DNA from: Trichosporon coremiiforme
Lineage: Eukaryota > Basidiomycota > Tremellomycetes > Trichosporonales > Trichosporonaceae
Direction of reading: 5' to 3'
NCBI GenBank assembly: GCA_039545355.1
Contig: BCJJ01000014.1
Location: 251,914 to 315,913, forward strand
Length of the DNA: 64,000 bases
Position numbers and translations under genes: made by a program. Position 1 is the first letter of the stretch. Each line of letters opens with the position of its first letter. Of the stretch, positions 1-9,703 are shown one piece after another. Under the pieces are notes generated by a model. That model had not been told where the DNA came from and did not search any database. It saw nothing but the letters and a program-made list of their open reading frames with translations.

Positions 1-370
1 TTGTGGTCTTGGTTGAGGAAGCAAGGAAAGGAAGACAATGAGGTCGCACGGCTGAAGTACACGTGATGAGGGGTGTGCTGCGGAGACCCCGCAAAACGCG
101 TCGCGTTGGCTGACGCCTTTGATTGAGTGAGTGGATCCGGTCCGTGCCCAGCGAACCTTACGCCATGCGGTCGTTATCTTATCCGCCCCGCTGTCAGTGT
201 CTTCCCCACAATTGCTCGCCTCACATTCCGACTTCTCTCTCCATGACGATTCAAAGCCATCAGCGTCTGAACCGAGGGAGATTGGACCTGCGAGCTCGAC
301 ACACGCAGGGTGCCATCACGACACGAACACACGACTACCTGAACCACGACAGACAGGAGGAAGACGGATT
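1..370. other. Leading intergenic sequence
   Basis: I see no gene here. The stretch leads into the ATG at 371 and contains no clear TATA box or RNA gene. Confidence 0.4.
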
Positions 371-2103
371 ATGAAGACGGAGCCGATCGACATCAAGCCC
401 GCGGCAGAGGAGTGGACAAGGGGCTCATCCTCGCTGCCCATATCGCTCCTCTCGAGCTCCGAGCCCGCCGACTCTGACTCGTCCTCTGCGTCATCTTTGT
501 CCGATTCCGACATGGGCTCAGACAGCGACAGCGTCCCCGAGACAGACTCGGAGTCTGACAGCGAGTCTGAATCAGACATGAACCTGGACTCGGAGAGCGA
601 CGAGCTGGAAGAGGACGTTAAGGAGGAGGTCAAGCTGGAACTGAGTCTGCCAACGGACATTCCGCTGCCCACCCCGCCGAGACCGCGTAACCTGGCGGTG
701 GCGGGCAGCGTCAAGGTGGAGACTACGGAGGTTGAGACACAGGAGGACGAAGATGTCGAGGACGCGGATAGGACCCGCGTTGACGATATGCTTGACCTCG
801 ACGTCTCATCTGCTCAGGCCACCATTAGTGTCGCTCCTGCCATACAGTCTGGCGTTGACGCGCCCGCGGCTATTCCTGTTGGAACGCTTCCTTCCGTACT
901 GCAGGTTCGGCCCCCTGTATCTATACAGCCTCGACCTGAAACTGCGCCTCGCCCGGCCATCACCACCGACGGAGGAAGAGGTGGAAGGAGGCCCGGCAGT
1001 CCGCATCACGCAGTACACGACGTACAGCCCGGCGGTTGTGGAGGCGGTTGTTCGAGCAGCAGCCCCTCAAGCTTACAATGGCAACCGGCTCTACTTCGGC
1101 GTGAACGCCTACCATCCGCAGGATGCGGGAGAGGACGCCAAGCTCAGCGTCATCATCATCCCGCCGATTGAGGGAGGGTGGGCCGTAGCGCTCATCTCAC
1201 ATAAGCAGGGCTGGGGGCGGGTGATCGCCGCTCCACCCTACGCCAACTTCGACCTACCCCCGCCGCTGGCGACGGCGCCGGCTCGTCTTCTGCTCCTCCA
1301 ACCAACCCCGGCGTCTCAGCAGGCAGCTTCGCGACTGGTCCTCTTGCAGCCCGCCTGTCGAGGGCGTGCCCGGGACTAGACTTTCACCGGATTCCACTCG
1401 GCGGTGTCCCGGCACTCGCCGAGAAGAATGCGGGTGTGTGGGCATGTGCACTCGCCCTGTGGCTGATCCGCTGACCTTGGGATCCCGCGATCCCCACCAG
1501 ACGAGGGTTCCAGTTCATCAACGTCAATATGGCCCGAGCACGCCGGGAACATCGCGACCTGCTCGCAGGCATGCAGCTGCGCGCCGCAGCCGTGAAGATG
1601 ACGGTGCCATCTGCGCTGCGGAAAAGCAAGGGTAAGAGCAGCAAGAGCAAGAAGCAGAAGGGCAGCAGGGTCGACAAGGAGAGCGCTAGCAGATGCTGGA
1701 CGCGGAGGCCATTGCCCGCGCCGAATTGAAGCGGCAGAGGCGGGAGGAGATTGTGCGGAACGCGGCGCGGAACGTTGAGAAGAAGCGGGAGAAGCAGGAG
1801 AGGAAGGAGAAGGTGAAGGAGAAGCAGGAGAAGGAGCGAAAGGAGCTGAAGAAGCGCAACAAGAAGGCGGCGAGGAAGCTACGAAACATGAGTGAGAAGG
1901 AGAAGGGCAACGCGTACAGGGAGGAGAGGGTAAAGCGCAAGATGGAGAAGAAGCGTGCTCTCGAGTAGGAGGAGCGCGCGCTGAATGGCACGCCGGGGAA
2001 GAAGCAGCAAAAGGAGAGGACGAAGGAAACTCCGGCCAAGGTCAAGACGGAGCCTGGATTGGCCACGACGCCGCGACCCGTGGTGAAGCAGGAGCCACTT
2101 TGA
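371..2103 (+). pseudogene. Degenerate acidic/basic nuclear-type gene, several frame breaks
   Basis: Starting at the ATG at 371, the frame reads an acidic Ser/Asp/Glu-rich segment. Near 955 the sensible reading shifts by one frame into a stretch that looks like a folded domain (about 975-1240). It shifts again near 1380 and 1500, and near 1690 passes into a Lys/Glu-rich coiled coil. An in-frame TAG at 1966-1968 interrupts the coil before a C-terminal tail ending at 2103. SUMO-type motifs (hydrophobic-K-x-E: VKEE, VKVE near the start; VKTE, VKQE at the end) occur at both ends, which suggests one ancestral protein. I found no introns with the local CTGAC/CTAAC signals that repair these shifts. 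I do not recognise the family. It could instead be a live gene with sequencing errors, since this assembly contains ambiguous bases. Confidence 0.45.
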
Positions 2104-4073
2104 GGGACTGCGGATGACAAGCCGCAGACCAGCGAGCTTCACAGAGACTGCGTTGAGGAAGTGCTTCTCCTTCGGCGCTGTCATCCCAGCAGTCCATACA
2201 CCCCTCGACACGCTCGGCGCACCTGCAAAGTGTCGGCACTTTGCAAGCAGCTCCTGCCTTTGGTCGCCGACATCACCCAACTCATGAACACCTCGCCCCA
2301 TTCCTCGGTGACCTTGAGGTGAACTGCGGATGATCTGCGGATCGACACTGGCACCCTACACTCTGCACCCTGTGTGCCTTCCGTTGAGCATGCATAATCG
2401 CATCGCCTCTCGCACCCTTATCTCGCTCGCTCGCGATAGCATCCGACTCTCAGCTCTTCCCATCAAAGTCGACAGACGCGTTCAAATGCCTCACCCGTCT
2501 TCGCGCGTCGCGATGGCCCCGTAAAGGTCACGCTGAGGTCCGCCAAGAGAGCCTCGAAGCTTACAACGCGCAGCCACGAGGGCTGGGCGGACTGCCAAGG
2601 ACCGCACCTTGCCCGTCGCTCTGACAGAGCGTCGCGGATCTCCGTCTCCACGTGCGGTCGGCGTGGCTAGCCACCCAGTCGCGTATCGGCGACCACACAG
2701 GCTCCGGCTCACGGCGAAAACTCCACCCAGCACGGCGAAAACAAAACACCACACCCGGGAGTACCACAACAAGCTCGGGGACCCCAAAACCTACTGCGCA
2801 CATACGCTGCCCGAGACCTTGGAGCGTCGCTGCCAGGCCCTCCCGTGTGCCTTTGGTGTCTGCGTGCCTGCGATAGACACGATGACCCTCAGCCACGATT
2901 GGCAGTTAGTCACAACCCTTCCATGAGTCATATTCGTTATGCGTAGCTGTGTCTGATCATGTCTTGAGCCAGTCTGACTACCTTTGACTAACCGGCGGAT
3001 TAGGCTGCGGCCGAGAATCCTGCTCAGATCAACCGCTTCTCCAAACCTAAGCAGGGTACACCGACCCACCAGAGATTGTTGAGGGTCAGCAAAAGAATCC
3101 TTGATCCGGATCGAGGCGCCCACGCGAGCGTCCTGGAGCATCCTCGCGGTGCTCTCCACTGCAACTTGCATGGCGTCGGGGCTTTAGGACTGGCTGCAAG
3201 TCTGAATTCAGTCGTGTGAGAGCCTGGGCCAGGAGAGTAAGGGCCGGCGATATATTTTGGCTTGATTTCTAGCATTTCGGGGTCCAACATTAACCCGGGG
3301 GTCCCAGCTGTCCGGCGCCAGTCCGGGCTGGCCGGCTTGGACTCGGCTGGTCCGGATGCCGAGTGGGCTTCATGCCGTACCCAGTCGCGGATGCGCGTGG
3401 AGTTGAAGGCAGAATGTCTAGGGACACGAGAGGCCTGGAGCCTGAAAAATCAACCGGATTACGCCAGAACCCACGACATGCCGATTTGAGGGACCACGAC
3501 CACGCGAGCTCGCCGGCGAGTCCGATGAGATCCCGGGGGCGACCGCCGGTTTAATTCCGGGCTTCTCTGCTCCTATGCCTAGCCTTTCCCAACGCCTAAT
3601 CTTGCTCGGCGACTAGAAATGCAAACAACGAGAGACCCCGAAATACCCCAGCACCTGGAGCGACCCTCGTTCTGTAATCTGAATTTCTTTTACGTACCTG
3701 GGCCTGGGCGAGGAAGCTTTTCTGGTACCTGATAAACATGGCGCTCCGGGCTGCGCGGCCGTGGCGTTCTTGCCTCTCCTCACGAGGGTCGCCGGCTCGA
3801 GGCGCCTTGTGGTTGTGAAGGGACAGAAAAAATGAGTGTCCACTTCGAAAGAAGAAATGTAAGCGAGTGGGGCTCACTCGGGCCTGACGCCTGTGGTGAG
3901 GCAGGAGAGCTGCGCCGAGGGTTTTTTCCGCATGCAGCGAGCCCGGCGTATATAAGATCAAGAAGGACGTCGAGACCCCGCAGCATCCATCGAGCTAGTC
4001 TCACCCAAAAGCCCACCACCAGTCTTTCGTTGTCTCCCACCGAGAACCACACTCTCTTTCTTTTCTCTTCAAA
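2104..4073. other. Intergenic, no gene seen
   Basis: About 2 kb with only short unconvincing reading frames on both strands. The last 125 bases hold the TATA box and leader of the gene starting at 4074. Confidence 0.5.
3949..3956 (+). promoter_or_regulatory. TATA box (TATATAAG)
   Basis: A good TATATAAG lies 118 bases upstream of the ATG at 4074. A pyrimidine-rich leader follows, and no other ATG lies between the box and that start. Confidence 0.55.
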
Positions 4074-4607
4074 ATGTCTTCTTCGTCCGTCCCCGCCGCC
4101 TCCGCCACTGCCTCCTCTGTCCCGCAGGTCTCGGGCATCCCTGAGCAGTGCTACGGCAAGTCTTCGCTCAAGGTCACCGACTACAAGTGGAACGGCACCG
4201 TTGCCGCCGAGGACAGCGTCTGCGCCGCCAACTACAACGACATCACCCTCTACTGCTGCCAGCAGGCTGGGGGCGAGGCCCAGTGGGGCATCAAGAACGC
4301 CAACGCCTCTGCCGTCGCGGCCGCCTTCAACCGTGCTGCCAAGAACGCCAACGGCACTGCCTCGCCCGACTGTGGCCTGCAGATCTGCAAGCTCCCCACC
4401 GACAAGGAGGCCGACTTCATGTACTGCCAGGGCGAGCACGGTGCCGAGGGCTCGTGCCAGGGCTCAAACTCTTCTTCGTCCAACGCCACCGCCTCCGGTT
4501 CCGGTGACAAGAAGGACGAGAAGAAGGACTCGGCCGCCCTCCGCATCTCCCCCGCCGGCGTCGCCATGGCCGTCACCTTCTTCGCCTCGGCCGTCCTCGC
4601 TCTCTAA
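4074..4607 (+). CDS. Small Cys-rich protein with C-terminal hydrophobic tail
   Basis: A 177-residue single-exon protein. It has a Ser/Ala-rich start (MSSSSVPAASATASS), then a domain of about 100 residues with eight cysteines including a CC pair, then a Ser/Asn-rich linker, a charged KKDEKKD segment and a final hydrophobic stretch ending FFASAVLAL. The linker plus tail looks like a GPI-attachment signal of a fungal wall protein. However, there is no hydrophobic N-terminal signal peptide, and the TATA box at 3949 leaves no room for an upstream coding exon. Either secretion is unconventional, or the tail is a membrane anchor of a cytosol-facing protein, or a signal exon is missed. The ATG context (CAAAATG) is good and codon use is strongly C-ending, suggesting high expression. 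Function unknown. Confidence 0.75.
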   Translation: MSSSSVPAASATASSVPQVSGIPEQCYGKSSLKVTDYKWNGTVAAEDSVCAANYNDITLYCCQQAGGEAQWGIKNANASAVAAAFNRAAKNANGTASPDCGLQICKLPTDKEADFMYCQGEHGAEGSCQGSNSSSSNATASGSGDKKDEKKDSAALRISPAGVAMAVTFFASAVLAL

Positions 4608-5289
4608 GAGGCTCGATGCCTTGGACCCCTTTGCCCTAGTGGCACCACGATCATTACTGCCCCAGCGGCACGCCCTAGTGGCACCCACACGACTACCATC
4701 AAAAGACCCAGCGGGTCACATCGCCTAGCAGAGCTAGTAGCTCGCTCATTGCATGAGCACGTCCGGCTGCGCTACGGACACTGTTGTAGACATAACTGTC
4801 ATTCCTTACTATATTAGGTATCCGGAAATCGGATGCATCTTCGGGTTTTACGGGTACAGATCTGTTGCGATGACTGCACTCACTGGCGCACACTCTCTTC
4901 ATCCTCAGTCCTACACCTCACACAATGGGACCGACAAACAAGCAACCGACCTCAATGCACCGAGCATGGTGAATATGTGTATAGGCGTTGTGAGCATGCA
5001 TGGGTGGTCGGAAACGGAACCGCCATGCACGACAGCTGGCGTTTGCACGATTGACGGGACTGAACACAGCCTCATACCACGACACTGATCGACAATCGGA
5101 TCCGGTGCGTTTAAGATGCCGAGAGATAGCTGGCGTCCGCCCCGTCCAGCCCTTCGTTCCTTGTGACCATAACGGATGTGTCGAGTCAACTCCCCTTGTG
5201 TCCATCCCTCACCTACTCCCTCAAGTACCCATCTGCATGTAAGACCCGCTACACAATCCTGCCCACACCGCCAAACAGCCTTGACCTAA
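4608..5289. other. Intergenic, no gene seen
   Basis: No supportable gene. It separates the Cys-rich protein gene from the gene starting at 5290. Confidence 0.5.
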
Positions 5290-6542
5290 ATGACGAGTCG
5301 GTTCGAACCCGACTACATCCTATGGGGCTGGGCTCAGAATATGGTGCGTTGCCATCGTCGCTCCTACTCGCTCTTTCTCCTGTCTCTGACACCCTCTGAT
5401 AACCTCTGACAGGGCTCTGACAAAGCAGGACCTGCAGCGCGCTGGGGTCGTGATGCAGCTCGTTCTGCGGGATCGGGCCAAGACCTGGGTCATCCGGCGA
5501 CACGAGGCTTTCAAGTCCCACCCGCCGTTGGGCCGCTACGACGTCGTGCTCTGGGACAACCTGCGGCAACGGGTGATCAGGCGAGGCCGGACCATTGCGC
5601 TGTGTGTGTGTCCCCTACTCCGAATGTGCAGCATGCGCAGGCGTCGGCATCGAGGAGCGAGTGAGAGGACAAGCACTGACGTTAGCAGACATAGCAACTG
5701 TCGAGAACTCGCTCCTCGTCCCCCCACCTTATCTGCACGGCACGCCCGAGCAGCAGCAGAACCAGTTCGAAACTCTCCGCGAACACGAGTACATGTGCCG
5801 GAAGGAGGATGAGTTTGACCTTGTTGCGGCGGAACTGCTGACGGAGTGTCGCGACAGGGCTGAGGATGCGTGAGTGCAACAATACGCCGGTACGCCAAGA
5901 CGCTGGTGTGGTAGGGCTAGGAGGGCTATTGGGCATGCAGGGCAAGCAAGGCAAGCAGGACTGACCCCAGAGCGAACGGTTGTTCCCCCAGCCTCCCCGA
6001 CGAGAGACGGTACGCCTCAGCCCAGCGCCGGGCCATAGCGCCGCTGACGCTCTACTCGTATGCGCTGGATTATGGCCCGTATCTCTGCGGGTCGGCGCCG
6101 ACACTCCCGGACGTGCTCAACATCCCCCTGCTCCGAGCACTGGACGAGGTAAGCCCACCTCTTTCGACAGATCGTCGGTGAGACTGACCTCGACGTACAG
6201 TTCCCCGACGCCCTCCCCTCGCTCCGATCCAGAAGCTTCGCCTGTGTCGCTGAATGGTGGAGAGGCATTGCCGCCTTCGATGTCAGGACTGAGGAGCTGT
6301 ATGCGCTCAATCCCGATCCCGAGCCTGAAGGCATGCCCGCCGATTGCCCGATACTTGCTTGGCCCGGGAGCAGAACAGGTGCGGGCTCACTCTCTGAGCA
6401 ACTCGGAGAGGGGTGGATGATGCCTCCGCAACAACCGTGTCCGGCACCGACGGTGTGCCCCGAAGCCGCAGTCGACGAGGCGGCGGCAAGCCGATTCTGG
6501 CATGGGTACACGACCCCGCGCTGCTCACGAGTAGATCGGTGA
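5290..6542 (+). CDS. Unrecognised five-exon protein
   Basis: My model is join(5290..5343, 5429..5603, 5689..5869, 5992..6148, 6201..6542), 302 residues, and the phases agree across all four introns. The intron ends are typical of this window (for example a CTGAC branch point then AAAGCAG before 5429). Readable segments include a basic region with DNLRQRVIRRG, an Asp/Glu-rich stretch around EHEYMCRKEDEFD, and a helical stretch ending FACVAEWWRGIAAFD. The last part is faintly like the helical C-terminal half of glutathione-transferase-type folds, but I would not name it on that basis. The last 70 residues are Pro/Cys-rich and could be wrong if an intron is missed. No family recognised. Confidence 0.5.
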
Positions 6543-7065
6543 CGCAGTCGACGTCGACGTCGAGCACGTCGAGCGTGCCAGTGGCTTGTCGACAGGTAAC
6601 GCGTGGAGGGCGAGACAATGCAGGCCTTGCAGGCTCCCAGCTTCCATGTTCTCCAGGCTCAAAGGAGGCCGCAAAGGGGTGCAGTATCTAGTCTTTGGAA
6701 ATGTTGATGATCTCGCAATGAAGTGGGTTCCCGTTGCATAATTCTTGTCTCTCTGCATGTACCATGACTAACAGACACTCCTGCTCTGACACAGCTACCG
6801 CTGCCTTGCAGAAGGCAACGACGTTTGCATGTCACGGCCATATCGCCAGCGCTCTGAACGGCAGAGCACCATCGATTCGTCCGGCGTGCGGCATGAGCGT
6901 TGGCAGTTGCCGCACATCTCTTGTGATGTCTGACCCCGACACCGCAAGAGGCTCTGGACCCCACAGAGTCGCCGATGACAAGAGCTAACATCATCAGAGC
7001 TGACCACACGAATGGACAGCACGCGGATCCATGCCCGGAAACGCACAAGAAGCATGTGGCGCGGA
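6543..7065. other. Intergenic or end of the broken minus-strand gene
   Basis: No clear gene. Minus-strand frames here contain some cysteines and could be a decayed extension of the gene that ends at about 7066, but I cannot join them. Confidence 0.35.
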
Positions 7066-8941
7066 TCAAAGGACCTTTGCCCTCCTTTGGGCCTCGGACA
7101 GGTGCTCGCAATTACGCTCCGCCAATCCCGCCCCGCCTCCGGTCGCTTCCTTCACAACACGGCCCCGCTTCAGGTCTTTTGAGCGGCGAGGGCGTGCGGA
7201 CCCCGATGTCGGTGAGGACTCTGGGAACGAGTCGCCGTCGCAGCGGTGGCATGGAAGACCGGCGGGTCGTGGCGCGCCCCTCCGCCCGCGACTGGACTTC
7301 TTCGGAGGAGGACGAGCATGACTCCGAAGCGGGGACGCGGATGTGGAACTACTGATGAGGGGCGCTGAGGCTGCGGCGGCGGAGACGATCCGAGCGAGCA
7401 CGACGTCGGCGGACACGAAGGCATAGGGCGGAATTGGGAGGAGCAGCCGGAGTTGGAGCACTTGTGAATGCGAACAGGTGCAACCTGCGAGCAAGGGCAG
7501 AGGACTCACCTTCATCGTCGTTACTCGAATCAATCGCTGCAAGGAAGTCGAATCTCTTCTTCGGGGGCGCTTGTCGTTGTCCGCGCATGGGCGTCGGAGG
7601 GGGCTCCGCCGAGATGTTGCTGGGCCTGAATGTCAGCCCATGCCACTGAACCATGGCGACATCGCCGAAACTCACCTAATATCGTAGCAGCGGGTGTGCG
7701 TGTGTTGACCTTGCGTTCGAACTTGCGGGGTTTGATACCCTCGCGGGCTCGAGGGTCACGACCGCCACTCCACGCGACTTTACGCCTCTGCTGTTCCTCG
7801 CCGGACTCGTCGTAGGCACCTTCGGCTGAAGAGACGGAGTGCGTGTCCGAGGCACTGGCTTCGGCGTCCTCCCCGCTGGGCGCGCTGGGCGGGACTTCAC
7901 TCTGCGCGGAACGTGGGATGAAAGGGGTCGAGGCACGTCTTCGGACTCGGGGAGACGATACTCGTCCTCGCTGCTGCCGTTCGAAGGTGGGCTCGAGGGG
8001 GGCGGGCGGGTGGAGGTCAGTTGATCGGCAAATTCCCGTTCCCATTCTCTCCAATCCGCATACCTCGGCGGCACGGACTCGTCCTCGTCGTAGTACTCCA
8101 AGTCCATCTCGATAGCATCCTCGTTCTTTCCGGACGCCTCTTGGTCGTTGGGGTCGAGGTCCTTCTCGCTATTGTGGTCGTCGTCCTCGTCCGCGGTCTG
8201 CACCAAGACCTGTGTAGGGGCCTCATCCGCGTCCGCGTACTGCGTCAGAACCTGAGCAGGGGCTGCATCCCCGGGGAATTACGGCTCGTCTTGATCGGAT
8301 TCCATGTCGAGTCCGTCCTCGTGCGACGGAAGGTGCTGTGACGGCTCGAACGGCAGCTTACCCGAGCACGCAGGGGACAGAGGCTGTCCGAACGGGCGAT
8401 GACGCCACACGGCGTCCAGGCTGGCAGTCGTCGGCTCCGCTAGCAATGCCGATTCAAGGACCGGCTCTGCGGCCACCGCAGGCCGGGTTGCCCAACTGGA
8501 GCGCATGTCGGCGTATTTCGCCCAGCCAGTGTCATGCGAAAGACTGTTCGGGTTCGCGAGGCTGAGATCCGAGCTCGAACCCGCAGTCGAGAGAGTGACG
8601 TTGCCGGGGGTGGTGTACTCGAATGCGGATCGGTGGTGCTGGGCGCCGAAGGATCGTTTTCGGGAGCCGGCCTGCTCGGGAGGAGCATCTGCCTCTCGTT
8701 TGGGCCCGTCGTTGGATCTGAGTGCCATATCGTGAGGAGCAAGAGGGTTCGCAGCGGACGAGGAAAAGAACACGTGCGTTTGCAAAATCCAGGCCACACA
8801 ATGGGTCACAGTCCGCGGAGGTTCGATGCACAGTTTCTCGGACAAGAATGATCGTCGGGATCGACGAGAAGTCGAATTTCCGGGCTCGATCGCATAGGTT
8901 GTTGGAAACACCAGGCGTGTAGCTGCAGCACTGGATGACAT
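7066..8941 (-). pseudogene. Broken acidic protein gene with in-frame stop and frame shift
   Basis: Read from 8941 (or the later ATG at 8728), the frame is open to a TAA at 8279-8281. It then continues in the same frame with a Gln/Asp-rich stretch containing VLTQYADADEAP and a very acidic segment to about 7930. There the natural reading moves by one frame. It next runs through a well-formed intron (donor at about 7675, CTGAC branch and ATTCAG acceptor near 7628) into a basic segment with PPKKRFDFLAAID, then a likely second intron near 7500, and ends at about 7066 with a Lys/Arg-rich tail containing CHRC. The good introns argue that it was a real gene. The TAA and the shift argue that it is now broken or mis-sequenced. 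No family recognised. Confidence 0.45.
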
Positions 8942-9703
8942 CTTACATTACTGCAGAATCATCTTCTGGAGGGCGCGCCGGTTCTCGACAGCAGGGGGCA
9001 GTTTGATGATACCAGGGGATGACTGCCGAGGTGGCCGTGATGCAGACGGTTGGACAGTCTCCACACCTGGCACCCACCGACACATACACCGTGGTTCGGG
9101 AGTGTCATCGGGCGAGGCAGTCGTCAGGCAGTGTCGTCGGTCTGATCGATAGGAGATAGCAGCGCTCCTCAAATCCTCTGAAGGGTTCGGGCTGTGTGTA
9201 TCAGGCTCAGATGGTAACCAGGCTCGACGCTTGGAGTTCGTCTACACCGATGGCCATGATGGCGTTGGGAACCAGACTTCACGTCCGGCCTATCAACAGT
9301 CGTCGACTTCCAAGACAGTCACCAGACCTTCAAACCTAAAAGGCCATATGATGTTCTCGACCATGGTCGGGAGGAGTTAAGTCGTTTTGAAGAGGGGTGG
9401 GGCGAGTTCGAACGAGAAAGAGGACGTTGAGTTGCTTGTTCATAGGTCCCATTGCGGATGGAAGCGGGCGCCCGATAAGCACGTGGTGGCATGGTGGAGG
9501 ATCACCGATATCGCTCCACCTCCACCTCCTGTTGTTGTTCGCACTTCCGTTCTCAGCTTCCGACCGCCGTCTCGATTGCCTGGCTCCTTTCCTTCCTTTC
9601 CTGCCTCTTCCAATCCCCCCTGGGCTCCGTTTATCGTTACCATATTGCATGAAGCTGCCTGAAAATACAATTTCTTCTACATCTACTGAGCTTACGCCAC
9701 CGT
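8942..9703. other. Intergenic, no gene seen
   Basis: About 760 bases between the broken gene's start and the 3' end of the pyruvate carboxylase gene. No gene supported on either strand. Confidence 0.5.

Noticed and set aside
5298..5324. A perfect tRNA T-arm-like hairpin (GTCGG-TTCGAAC-CCGAC), with a possible acceptor match near 5173.
   Set aside because: No D-arm or anticodon arm fits at the right distance, and the bases are explained as the first exon of the gene starting at 5290.
8279..8320. An intron (GTAATT...CTGACGCAG) that would remove the in-frame TAA of the broken minus-strand gene.
   Set aside because: Splicing there changes the phase and does not join the two natural frames.
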